9,421 nucleotides of DNA from Lachnospiraceae bacterium (GCA_017483425.1 JAFUWM010000255.1:1-9421); one strand, 5' to 3'. Counted from the stretch's first letter, positions 1 through 6,489 are shown. Notes: generated by a model not told the origin, from the letters alone. Numbers and translations: made by a program.

Positions 1-2339
1 CTGGCCATCTCCACAAATATTTTCTTAGGTGCATAACCAATGGAAGATACTATATCATCTACAACCGCTAAGGTTCTCGTGACAGGTCGCTTGACTGCAT
101 TTGAAATACCCATATCGTCCATCTGTTCATTCAAACTTAACGGATGCTCCGTGTAGTATTCCCTACGAAGCTTAGATATCTCCTCCATAAACGTATATCT
201 GTCAGAAAGAATTTGCATCAGATTATCGTTTGTTTCCCACAGAAAATGGATTATTGTTCCCATTTCGCCTGTATCTTTGTTTACTCCCTTCAAATCATTC
301 AAAAAGTATGCAGACAATCTACCAAAGTCCTTATAATTAAGCTTTCCGATATATTTAAGGTCATCCTCGCTCAAAGAAGAGTAGTTCCTTTTAAGCCACG
401 ATTTGTAGCGTAGCTTATCCTCGGTATAGGTGCATCTTTCCACAATCTTTTCAACATCCGACATGTTTAATGCTTTGTTATTAAGCAAATGACGGAATTC
501 ATATATGGGTTTTAGAGATGATTTAACGGTTATATCCAGACCCCCAAGCGTATCAGCAGGCTGCATTCTCCCCGTAGAGATCAAATAATCCGTTATCCTC
601 TTAACAGAAACCTTTGCGTTCTTGCAGAATAACTCGTTATAGATCCCCTGCTTCGCTTCTACTTCGATTGGCATTGAGTTAACTGTTATATTGTTTATCT
701 CGTTAAGAACCGTAAATTTTGAATACAGAACAGACCATTTAGGCAGTACTTTTTCTCCAGGAATATAAGTACAGGTATTGGTCATACGGTTAATAAAGGC
801 ATCTTCACTTGCATCAATATCAACTTTTTCATTGAAATTCCATGGACGAATTATACCGTCAGTTTTGCGCCTCATCCAGCCGTATTTTGTATTGTCAGTT
901 CTCAGAGGACCTACAAAGTATGGAATTCTGAATTTAAAAATTTGTACCAGCTTTTCTTTATTAACGTACCCCTCTGCGTCTTTCTCATTTAAGAATGAAT
1001 AATGAGCACTTGCATTATCCAGGATTTTCTTAAGCTCCGACAAATATAACTGGTATGGAATGACTCTGTTGTCAGTGTTTACCTGTTTAGGGAGAAATGT
1101 ATCTTCGGAAATACGTGTCATCATATCCTCGTAAAATTCCCTGTCGCAATCCTCTACCTCAATTTTATCTAATTGAAGCTCTTTCTTTAAGAAACTATAG
1201 AATTCCTCCGCAGATGCCTTACCCTTGGGATAACTATTTCCCTTTACCGATTTCAAATTATATGAATATGCCGTATAGTTCTTAAGGTCTTTGGAAGATG
1301 CCCTGAACATCACATAATATTTGTCCTTTGCATATTTCCGCACAAAAGCTTTCAGATTTCCTAAATCCTTTTTATGGATATCATACTGTCTGACTTTTGC
1401 CTCCGAGATATAATTACTATCCCCCTTTATATCAGACAGCACGCTCCAATCGTACATCGCAGCCATTTTTGCAACGAGGTCAGCGTAATCACCTAACTGC
1501 GGCAGTATTACTTCCATATCATCACTAATAGAAATGGATATATCCTCCTCCTGTTCATAATCTCGAAAGAGCTTTGAACACTTAACCTTACCGCCTGCCA
1601 AAAAAGCAATCAACTCTTTTTTATCAAATGGATATCCGTCAGACGAAGAAACTCTTCCATCATATAACAGTTCAGTCAGTTGATGTTTTTTCTGGTTTAT
1701 CCCCTTCAGTTTGAGAATCTCACCTACTTTCTCCGGTTCCGTCCGTCTCCATGGCCTTTCTATACCATTTATGTCAAAGTAAGACTGAAATTCATCATAT
1801 ATGGTACCAAAGTCCAAAACCTTGTCTATGTTATCGGAACCGATATCACTTAAAAAATGCCCTCTATGCGCAACAAGCCAGTCAACAGCCAAGTTAAGAA
1901 GTCGAATATCAAACTTCTTTTCCGTATTATTTACCATGTCACAAAGCAAATGATGAATGGTTGGATATTCCTCGTGGTATTGACGATCGCTGTATCCAGA
2001 ATCTTTTGCAAAGAAATAAGTTTTATCCTGTATCAATGGATTCTTATCCTCTTCCCATAGCGCACTTTCCTGCTTCCTTATATAAAAGTTTTTATCAACC
2101 ATGGAAACCTCTGGAGCAAATATTTCATCTACAAGACTGATGCGTTGTTGTCTTCTGTCAAGCCGCCTCCTTGCAGTCCTGAAAGATCTTCTGTCTGCGC
2201 TTTGTGATGCCTCATCAAATAAATGAGATCCCCAGACCGGCTCTCCTTTATATTTTATCAACCTGTATCGTTCATCAGTTGCTGCAAATCCCACAGAATT
2301 CGTTCCAATGTCCAAACCCAAAAAGTATTCTTTTTTCAT
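1..2339 (-). CDS. cas9: CRISPR-associated endonuclease Cas9, N-terminal 779 residues (cut by window edge)
   Basis: This is the RNA-guided DNA nuclease of a type II CRISPR-Cas system. I translated the minus strand from the ATG at 2339 to base 3 and found no stop or frameshift. Visible landmarks, in order: RuvC-I motif YFLGLDIGTNSVGF with catalytic D10; arginine-rich bridge helix at residues 50-66 (RRSFRTARRRLDRR); REC-lobe signatures YPTIHHL (125-131) and RGHFL (159-163); FKFRIPYFVGPL (468-479); TNTCTYIPGE (520-529); LWETNDNLMQIL (700-711); and IFVEMA at the edge, the RuvC-II motif with E777. D10 and E777 match SpCas9 D10 and E762. HNH, RuvC-III and the PAM-interacting domain lie off the window. 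Motif spacing fits a large enzyme of about 1300-1400 residues, probably subtype II-A, but the subtype depends on neighbours not seen. RuvC-I has Phe18 where Trp is common. The SD is GAGG at 2350-2353, 10 bases from the ATG. Codon choice is AT-rich compared with the operon to the right. Confidence 0.97.
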   Translation of the reverse strand, partial: MKKEYFLGLDIGTNSVGFAATDERYRLIKYKGEPVWGSHLFDEASQSADRRSFRTARRRLDRRQQRISLVDEIFAPEVSMVDKNFYIRKQESALWEEDKNPLIQDKTYFFAKDSGYSDRQYHEEYPTIHHLLCDMVNNTEKKFDIRLLNLAVDWLVAHRGHFLSDIGSDNIDKVLDFGTIYDEFQSYFDINGIERPWRRTEPEKVGEILKLKGINQKKHQLTELLYDGRVSSSDGYPFDKKELIAFLAGGKVKCSKLFRDYEQEEDISISISDDMEVILPQLGDYADLVAKMAAMYDWSVLSDIKGDSNYISEAKVRQYDIHKKDLGNLKAFVRKYAKDKYYVMFRASSKDLKNYTAYSYNLKSVKGNSYPKGKASAEEFYSFLKKELQLDKIEVEDCDREFYEDMMTRISEDTFLPKQVNTDNRVIPYQLYLSELKKILDNASAHYSFLNEKDAEGYVNKEKLVQIFKFRIPYFVGPLRTDNTKYGWMRRKTDGIIRPWNFNEKVDIDASEDAFINRMTNTCTYIPGEKVLPKWSVLYSKFTVLNEINNITVNSMPIEVEAKQGIYNELFCKNAKVSVKRITDYLISTGRMQPADTLGGLDITVKSSLKPIYEFRHLLNNKALNMSDVEKIVERCTYTEDKLRYKSWLKRNYSSLSEDDLKYIGKLNYKDFGRLSAYFLNDLKGVNKDTGEMGTIIHFLWETNDNLMQILSDRYTFMEEISKLRREYYTEHPLSLNEQMDDMGISNAVKRPVTRTLAVVDDIVSSIGYAPKKIFVEMA

Positions 2340-2340
2340 G

Positions 2341-2369
2341 TTGACAATACCTCACCTAATTGTTATTAT
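2341..2369 (+). promoter_or_regulatory. Promoter of the tracrRNA gene
   Basis: The plus strand has a perfect -35 box TTGACA (2341-2346), a 17-base spacer and a -10 box TATTAT (2364-2369), one mismatch from consensus. Initiation is expected near 2376. No protein gene follows on this strand, only the structured tracrRNA sequence. The -35 box begins one base beyond the cas9 start codon (2337-2339, opposite strand), and the spacer contains the complement of the cas9 SD. Confidence 0.82.
2350..2357 (-). promoter_or_regulatory. Ribosome binding site of cas9, inside the tracrRNA promoter
   Basis: On the minus strand this reads AGGTGAGG, with its GAGG 10 bases upstream of the cas9 ATG at 2339. It supports that start codon, which also places the RuvC-I aspartate at residue 10 as in SpCas9. 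The same bases form part of the -35/-10 spacer of the divergent tracrRNA promoter, so the two elements cannot change independently. Confidence 0.65.
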
Positions 2370-2375
2370 TTAACA

Positions 2376-2500
2376 GAATTCAGGAATCGGAGTTCCCGGA
2401 ATTCACACTACGAGTTCAAATAAAGATTTTTCCAAATCGCCGCTTTGTCGGCTGCACAGTGTGTGCATTAAGAAACAAGTCCGAGAGGACTTTTTTCTTT
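2376..2500 (+). ncRNA. tracrRNA of the type II CRISPR-Cas system
   Basis: This RNA would pair with crRNA repeats, allow RNase III processing and bind Cas9. The anti-repeat has an upper part GAATTCACACTAC (2399-2411), a bulge GAG (2412-2414) and a lower part TTCAAAT (2415-2421), the usual bulged duplex layout. Downstream hairpins: GATTT/AAATC with loop TTCC (2425-2438, nexus position); GCCG/CGGC (2439-2452); TGCACA/TGTGCA with loop GTG (2453-2467); and terminator stem AAGTCC/GGACTT with loop GAGA (2477-2492) followed by Ts. The predicted transcript is about 125 nt. The array repeat should begin close to GTTTGAGAGTAGTGTGAATT (inference from the anti-repeat and usual II-A bulge rules). Bases 2390-2398 (GAGTTCCCG) could extend the anti-repeat to a full-length repeat. 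The array itself is not in the window. The 5' end is inferred from the promoter. Confidence 0.88.
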
Positions 2501-2501
2501 T
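2477..2501 (+). terminator. Intrinsic terminator of the tracrRNA
   Basis: A perfect 6-bp stem AAGTCC/GGACTT (2477-2482 and 2487-2492) closes on a GAGA tetraloop. It runs into TTTTTT (2491-2496), then C and TTTT. On the minus strand the hairpin is preceded by Ts rather than followed by them, so it should not stop cas9 transcription from the right. Confidence 0.88.
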
Positions 2502-2510
2502 GTCATTGTA

Positions 2511-2540
2511 ATTATACACTAATAATGAAAAACATGTTGC
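2511..2540 (-). promoter_or_regulatory. Candidate cas9 promoter
   Basis: On the minus strand a perfect -10 TATAAT lies at 2511-2516. The best upstream partner is GCAACA (2535-2540), 18 bases away and only three of six matches to TTGACA, so the -35 is weak. Initiation would fall near 2504, just past the tracrRNA terminator, giving a leader of about 165 nt complementary to the whole tracrRNA. Read-through from the AraC-family gene is an alternative source of cas9 transcript, because no strong terminator separates the two. Confidence 0.45.
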
Positions 2541-2555
2541 CCCCGTTACGGTGGG
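2540..2555. other. GC-rich imperfect inverted repeat between araC-like gene and cas9
   Basis: CCCCCGTTACGGTGGG can fold into a stem of six pairs with one bulged T and a TTA loop. It lies 16-31 bases after the stop codon of the AraC-family gene. On the minus strand a run of five Ts follows only about nine bases after the stem, so it is at best a poor terminator. It could equally be a protein site next to the cas9 promoter candidate. Confidence 0.25.
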
Positions 2556-2570
2556 AAGTCCTTGATTACA

Positions 2571-3479
2571 TTACGCTTTTGTTAATATCATAAGCGTTTT
2601 CGCTGAAAAATCACCGTTTTTTACTTTCCTCTGCGGGAGGGGGCCTATGTGTTTTTTGTACAGACGGTAGAAGTTGGACATATTTCTGAATCCGCATTCC
2701 ATAGCTATCGACGCTACTGTCCTGTCAGTTGTCATGAAAAGCTCCTGGACGCGGTTAAGTCTCAGCATCGTCAGATATTCGCTGAAATTCCTGTTTGTGA
2801 CATTCTTGAAATAGCTGCTGAAATAATTGGGGCTCATGTACGCAAGGGCCGCGACCTCTTCAAGCGTTATCTGATCCATATAATGAGAGTTTATGTAATA
2901 TATTGCTCTTTCAAGGCGTTTCATTGAGCGCTTCTTTTCATTAAGATTTATATCAAGAGGTTCTCCGTCCTTTTCATAGTGCCTCATGAGGAGAACGAGT
3001 ATTCTCAGGATATCGGATCTGATCATGCCCTCATAGCCCTTCTCCCTGTGCCTAGCTTCCCTTGCTATATCCTCCATGATGTCATAAATATCCGTAGTTT
3101 TGTCATCCATCGAGGAAATAAGGTTTTGGAAGTGGCTACCCAGATACAAAAAAGGCTTTAAATATTCATCATAAAAAGATTCTGCAGGATCGGCCACGAC
3201 CTCGGGCGCAAAGGTCAGCACCAGCACTTCCATGGTGCGCTCCGTGACCACCCAGCCATGCGGTTCAACCTGATTGAAAATGATGATATCCCCGGGCTCC
3301 ACCTCATACTCGGTTCCGTTTATATAATAAATCCCGAAGCCCGACTGCACATGGGTTATCTCACAGAAATCATGATAATGAAACCTTTCCGGATCGTTAT
3401 CCTGCTCCTTAAGCGTAAGCTTCCGTATAAGCACCGGGAATCTCTCGGGCAGTTTTGTGGTATCTTTCAGGATCTCCAT
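2571..3479 (-). CDS. AraC-family transcriptional regulator with N-terminal cupin sensor domain
   Basis: A 302-residue DNA-binding regulator. Residues about 33-90 form the cupin-type effector domain (FHYHDFCEITHVQSGFGIYYINGTEYEVEPGDIIIF, with HxH at 34-36 and PGD at 62-64). The C-terminal AraC domain has two helix-turn-helix units, one at about 206-226 (LEEVAALAYMSPNYFSSYFK) and one at about 254-275 (TVASIAMECGFRNMSNFYRLYK). In this family the cupin domain usually binds a sugar, and the neighbouring sugar-isomerase-like gene suggests that pathway as target; this is inference. The ATG at 3479 has GGAGG nine bases upstream, but that SD sits in a perfect inverted repeat (3488-3517), so translation may be controlled by leader folding. 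The C-terminus after the last helix (GPLPQRKVKNGDF...) departs from the usual P-x-x-YR ending but keeps normal length. Confidence 0.93.
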   Translation of the reverse strand: MEILKDTTKLPERFPVLIRKLTLKEQDNDPERFHYHDFCEITHVQSGFGIYYINGTEYEVEPGDIIIFNQVEPHGWVVTERTMEVLVLTFAPEVVADPAESFYDEYLKPFLYLGSHFQNLISSMDDKTTDIYDIMEDIAREARHREKGYEGMIRSDILRILVLLMRHYEKDGEPLDINLNEKKRSMKRLERAIYYINSHYMDQITLEEVAALAYMSPNYFSSYFKNVTNRNFSEYLTMLRLNRVQELFMTTDRTVASIAMECGFRNMSNFYRLYKKHIGPLPQRKVKNGDFSAKTLMILTKA

Positions 3480-3517
3480 AAAAAAGCGCCTCCGATATTC
3501 ATTTTAACATCGGAGGC
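3480..3517 (-). promoter_or_regulatory. Hairpin with T-tract that encloses the ribosome binding site of the AraC-family gene
   Basis: GCCTCCGAT (3488-3496) and ATCGGAGGC (3509-3517) are a perfect 9-bp inverted repeat with a 12-base loop. On the minus strand the 3' arm carries the GGAGG ribosome binding site, then GC, then six Ts (3485-3480), then the ATG. It therefore looks like an intrinsic terminator placed on the SD. It could end the isomerase transcript, whose stop is 66 bases upstream, or attenuate or mask translation of the regulator. A protein operator is also possible. Confidence 0.7.
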
Positions 3518-3529
3518 ACTTGTTGAACA

Positions 3530-3557
3530 ATTATAATCAAAACGGCAAAATCATCGA
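3530..3557 (-). promoter_or_regulatory. Possible promoter of the AraC-family gene
   Basis: The minus strand has a perfect -10 TATAAT at 3530-3535 in the gap between isomerase and regulator. The -35 is poor: TCGATG at 3552-3557 with a 16-base spacer, three of six matches. Initiation near 3523 would give a leader of about 44 nt made almost wholly of the SD-masking hairpin. Confidence 0.35.
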
Positions 3558-3582
3558 TTGATCCGGGTCATATATTTTTGAT

Positions 3583-4950
3583 TCACCCTTTGACTACATT
3601 GAAGTGCATGTATTGTGAAAGTTCTTCAATCTCTTTCTCATAGTCGCCGAAGATAAGCACCTGATGGTGTCCGAAGCCCGCAAGGGTATGCATATACTTT
3701 CTTGCGTCATCCATCTGGATATAGTAATAAGGACTGCAGTACACATCATCATACTCGGTGCGAATGACCTTGCCCGTGCCGACACATATGGTATCACCTG
3801 CCGGATTGAAGCGTCCGAGAGTCACCTTATCCTGTTCGTTCTCTGTGAAGTCAACCTGAAGCTTGCCGCCGAAGCCCTGTCCGGTAAACGCCCAGAGCTT
3901 GTAATTCAGGGGCTTGCTTCCATAGCCGTTCATCTGGAGCGCGGGAACCGCATGATGGATGCGGAGCATCTCATCCGTCTCATGGTTAGGATTACCCATG
4001 AAGCAGGGACGGTTTGCCGTATACTGCATGATGCACATGGCCATGAGCGCATTGAGATCCTCTTCACATCCGCTGGGTATACCCTCATCCTTCATGATCG
4101 AGTGGCACATACAGGGAGTGAACTTCCTGTTCTGCGGTATCTCAGATGTACAAAGCTCATGGCATGCTGTAGTGAACGCGTTGCACTGATATACATCCAT
4201 CATCTTCTTTGCCGCAAGATAATATTTGATATCGTTTATGAACCAGTCCGTATTTACCTTTGTATCGCTTGAGCCGTTTATGATCTTGTCAGCGATAGGC
4301 TTTGCTTCTTCATCGGTGATCTCATCCATATACTTGGTTATCTCATAGAATGGAAGCTTGATTACTTCAAGACCGTACTTCTGTCTCAAAACCTCGGGGT
4401 CACGGATGAGACTCTGTATTCCGAATGTAGGCTGTGATGCCGCCGACAGACAGAGAACCCTTGTACACGCGACAGCCTTACGCACCCAGAGATAGTGAAG
4501 TATCTCGTTAAGATCCTGCATATCCATGGCAACATAGGCTTCAACTCCTATATTCCTGCAGTACGCCGCAAAGTCGATCCCCTCGTTTCCGTTCTGCATT
4601 ATGACTATGGGCTTTTTATATCTCTCAAGCTTGGGTATCCTCCAACCCATGCAGAGGAATATATCCGCCTTTTCCATATCCTTTTCGATCTCTGCATAGA
4701 CCTCCTCGGATACTACAAATTTCTCGGTGTAGCGAGCGTCAACCATAGGCATGAGCTCCGCCTCCGGGGTGACTTGCTTAAGCTCCTCCTGCATCTCGGC
4801 AAAATACTTATCCGCCGCCGCAGCCTCCGCTTCCTTAGTCATATCCTCGGCATGCCCCGCACGACAGGGTCCCTCCCAGAAATGAGTATGCACGAGGCAC
4901 CCTACTATCGGACGCACCACAAGCTTTTCTTCCATCGCAAGTTTCTTCAT
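3583..4950 (-). CDS. L-fucose/L-arabinose isomerase-related protein, substrate unknown
   Basis: A 455-residue cytosolic protein resembling the FucI/AraA aldose-ketose isomerase superfamily (COG2407-like). Residues about 1-160 form the first alpha/beta domain and about 160-330 the second. In the second, the block CHSIMKDEGIPSGCEEDLNA (282-301) matches the DEG-P-x-x-C-E-x-D region that carries acidic metal ligands in fucose isomerases. The C-terminal domain has GYGSKPLNY (342-350) and ends with GFGHHQVLIFGDY (425-437), where a histidine is the likely further metal ligand. These residue roles are by analogy. The family includes uncharacterised members, so I do not name a sugar. The start is well supported: AGGAGG lies nine bases before the ATG at 4950. 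A strong hairpin (4979-5033) separates it from the operon upstream, and the AraC-family gene follows on the same strand, suggesting a regulated carbohydrate-use unit. Confidence 0.85.
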   Translation of the reverse strand: MKKLAMEEKLVVRPIVGCLVHTHFWEGPCRAGHAEDMTKEAEAAAADKYFAEMQEELKQVTPEAELMPMVDARYTEKFVVSEEVYAEIEKDMEKADIFLCMGWRIPKLERYKKPIVIMQNGNEGIDFAAYCRNIGVEAYVAMDMQDLNEILHYLWVRKAVACTRVLCLSAASQPTFGIQSLIRDPEVLRQKYGLEVIKLPFYEITKYMDEITDEEAKPIADKIINGSSDTKVNTDWFINDIKYYLAAKKMMDVYQCNAFTTACHELCTSEIPQNRKFTPCMCHSIMKDEGIPSGCEEDLNALMAMCIMQYTANRPCFMGNPNHETDEMLRIHHAVPALQMNGYGSKPLNYKLWAFTGQGFGGKLQVDFTENEQDKVTLGRFNPAGDTICVGTGKVIRTEYDDVYCSPYYYIQMDDARKYMHTLAGFGHHQVLIFGDYEKEIEELSQYMHFNVVKG

Positions 4951-4978
4951 TACTGCTTTCCTCCTAAAATAAAATATA

Positions 4979-5033
4979 AAAAAGTTACCTTCTGAAAATG
5001 AGCCTTTAATGATTTCAGTATAGGTAACTTTTT
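4979..5033 (-). terminator. Strong hairpin terminator between the five-gene operon and the isomerase gene
   Basis: AAAAAGTTACCT (4979-4990) and AGGTAACTTTTT (5022-5033) form a perfect 12-bp inverted repeat. Inside it, CTGAAA (4992-4997) pairs with TTTCAG (5013-5018), giving a long two-part stem. Ts follow the stem on both strands, so it may work in both directions. On the minus strand it lies 41 bases after the stop of the 93-residue gene and 28 bases before the isomerase ATG. It most simply ends the operon. If the isomerase promoter lies upstream of it (a TATACT at 5017-5022 has no convincing -35), it would act as an attenuator. Confidence 0.8.
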
Positions 5034-5074
5034 AAGGAGTTTCTTCACTTTTCTTTTACAAAATGTGTACTATC

Positions 5075-5356
5075 TTACGATAAAGCTTTCACGAGCTTCT
5101 CTATCTCTCCCACATGATCCCTGTGAACAGCGAAACGGAAAAACGGATCTCCCTTTACGCCCTTTATAATATAATTATGGTTTTCTATCTTAAAAAACGG
5201 CTTCTTCAACTGTTTCAAATACAGAAAAGAACCCTCAACCTGTCTGAGAGATTCTATATCCTCATCACTCAGCGGCTCGTCCGTGAGAAGATCAAAAGCA
5301 TCCCATCCGGCCTCAGTGCATGCCTCCAGTGATTTTCTCCTATCAATGATTTTCAT
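5075..5356 (-). CDS. Small uncharacterised protein, 93 residues, last gene of the operon
   Basis: I do not recognise this protein with confidence. It is soluble: no signal peptide and no membrane segment. The first 40 residues are acidic and probably helical (LTDEPLSDEDIESLRQV). The core, about 42-78, is rich in aromatics and lysine (GSFLYLKQLKKPFFKIENHN, then GVKGDPFFRFAVH) and looks like a small beta domain, followed by a C-terminal helix (VGEIEKLVKAL). The single Cys13 is outside the core. Its ATG is four bases after the desulfurase stop, with GGTGGG eight bases upstream as SD, so it is almost certainly co-translated. A role as partner or accessory of the desulfurase or transporter is inference from position only. 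Confidence 0.8.
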   Translation of the reverse strand: MKIIDRRKSLEACTEAGWDAFDLLTDEPLSDEDIESLRQVEGSFLYLKQLKKPFFKIENHNYIIKGVKGDPFFRFAVHRDHVGEIEKLVKALS

Positions 5357-5360
5357 ATAA

Positions 5361-6488
5361 TCAACCCACCAATTCCTTAAGCGCCGTGATCACCGCAGCT
5401 GCATCATCCTTTGAACTAAAATAAGAGAAGCTTACCCTGAGTGTCCCCTTTTCGCCGCTTCCGATATGATCATGGATGAGAGGAGTACAGTGCAGACCTG
5501 CCCTCGTAACGATACCGTAGCTGTTCTGTAATATATAGGCAAGATCCGAGGGCGAAAAGCTTTCCAGATTAAAGCTTACCACGGGACCACGAGCTTTTAG
5601 CTCCTGTCCGAATATACGGACACCTTTTACTGACAGCAGACCATTGATAAAATAATCCGTCAGTTCATGTTCTTTTTCTACTATATCGTTAATACCCTGT
5701 TCTTTGATCCATTCAAGCGCCGCTGATAATGCGACTATACCCGCCGCATTCTGTGTGCCAACCTCGTACTCGTAATCCTCATCCTCATACACGATCCGGC
5801 TTGAATCATATCCTGTGCCGCCGTATTTCAAAGGCTTGAAAGGTATGTCTCCTCTGACGTAATATCCCCCCGTACCCTGCACTCCCATGAGGGATTTATG
5901 TCCGGTAAAGGCAAGTGCGGATACATTCCACCCATCCGCATCGACCTCCATACAGCCTGCGCTCTGGGAAACATCAAGTATGAAAAGCAGACCATACCTT
6001 TTTGCTATTTCACCAAAGGCTGCCGCATCCTGTATCGCCCCCGTCACATTAGAGCAATGGTTTAGTATCAAAGCCCTGGCCTTTCCTTTTTTTGCTTCCC
6101 TTTCAAAAAGCTCCGGCGATACGACACCGTCCTTATCGCATGGAAGCAGCACGGGTTCACCCTTTATCTGCGGCAGATTATAAAGTGGACGCAGCACGCT
6201 GTTATGCTCCGTCACGGTCGTGATCACCTGCTCCGATCTGATCCCAAGTCCTGAAATAACAGCATTCAGCCCTTCAGTCGATCCCGAAGCGAAGTATATC
6301 CTGTCGCTCTCTGAAACACCGAGAATCTCTCCGAGTCTTTTGCGGCAGAGGCCAAAAATATCGGAATTATCAGACACCCCCGCGCTCCTGAACTGTCCTG
6401 ATGGCAGCGCCTCGAGCGCATTGAGATATGCCTCTTTCACGACACCGGGCTTCGGGTATGAAGTTGCGGCATTGTTTAAATAGATCAT
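5361..6488 (-). CDS. Class V aminotransferase, cysteine desulfurase family (PLP enzyme)
   Basis: A PLP-dependent enzyme expected to release sulfur (or selenium) from cysteine (or selenocysteine) as a persulfide. Numbering from the ATG at 6488 (375 residues): N-terminal IYLNNAATSYPKPG; SGSTEGLN cofactor phosphate site (68-75); TEHNS with H95; LDVSQSAG with D172 and Q175; FTGHKSL with Schiff-base K198; RAGLHC with the likely sulfur-accepting C334 (cf. RAGHHC in SufS). Length and motifs fit the stand-alone class V branch of desulfurase-like proteins rather than a housekeeping IscS/SufS; no iron-sulfur scaffold gene is nearby. The frame can be extended to a TTG at 6509, overlapping the transporter gene. 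I prefer the ATG because family members usually begin with MIYLDNAATS and the junction TGACATG is a typical coupled stop/start. Neither start has a strong SD. Confidence 0.92.
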   Translation of the reverse strand: MIYLNNAATSYPKPGVVKEAYLNALEALPSGQFRSAGVSDNSDIFGLCRKRLGEILGVSESDRIYFASGSTEGLNAVISGLGIRSEQVITTVTEHNSVLRPLYNLPQIKGEPVLLPCDKDGVVSPELFEREAKKGKARALILNHCSNVTGAIQDAAAFGEIAKRYGLLFILDVSQSAGCMEVDADGWNVSALAFTGHKSLMGVQGTGGYYVRGDIPFKPLKYGGTGYDSSRIVYEDEDYEYEVGTQNAAGIVALSAALEWIKEQGINDIVEKEHELTDYFINGLLSVKGVRIFGQELKARGPVVSFNLESFSPSDLAYILQNSYGIVTRAGLHCTPLIHDHIGSGEKGTLRVSFSYFSSKDDAAAVITALKELVG

Positions 6489-6489
6489 G

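Noticed and set aside
1..2339. Catalytically dead or nickase-like Cas9
   Set aside because: The two RuvC residues that can be seen (D10 and E777) are present. HNH cannot be judged from this window, so there is no support for inactivation.
2340..2570. CRISPR array or stray repeat units
   Set aside because: GAATTC and GAGTTC each occur twice (2376/2399 and 2390/2412), but there are no regularly spaced repeats with spacers. The repeat-like sequence is the tracrRNA anti-repeat.
2223..2593. Short plus-strand open frames across the cas9-araC gap
   Set aside because: They run through the tracrRNA hairpins and terminator and lack family signatures. The sequence is better explained as a structured RNA gene and promoters.
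2571..2650. Frameshift near the 3' end of the AraC-family gene, suggested by an unusual C-terminus and a C-run (CCCCCTCCC on the coding strand)
   Set aside because: The reading frame keeps a normal total length and both helix-turn-helix units. Other frames end within a few residues without a clearly better match, so the evidence is too weak.
3664..4272. Long plus-strand open frame opposite the isomerase gene (about 200 codons)
   Set aside because: It is antisense to a clear conserved coding region, has no recognisable domain, and has no convincing ribosome binding site. The same holds for the plus-strand frames at 4495-4995 and 7426-7950.
4951..5074. Riboswitch or T-box before the isomerase gene
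   Set aside because: Only about 120 bases are available, and they hold one long hairpin without any recognisable aptamer core or T-box motif. Terminator or simple attenuator is enough.
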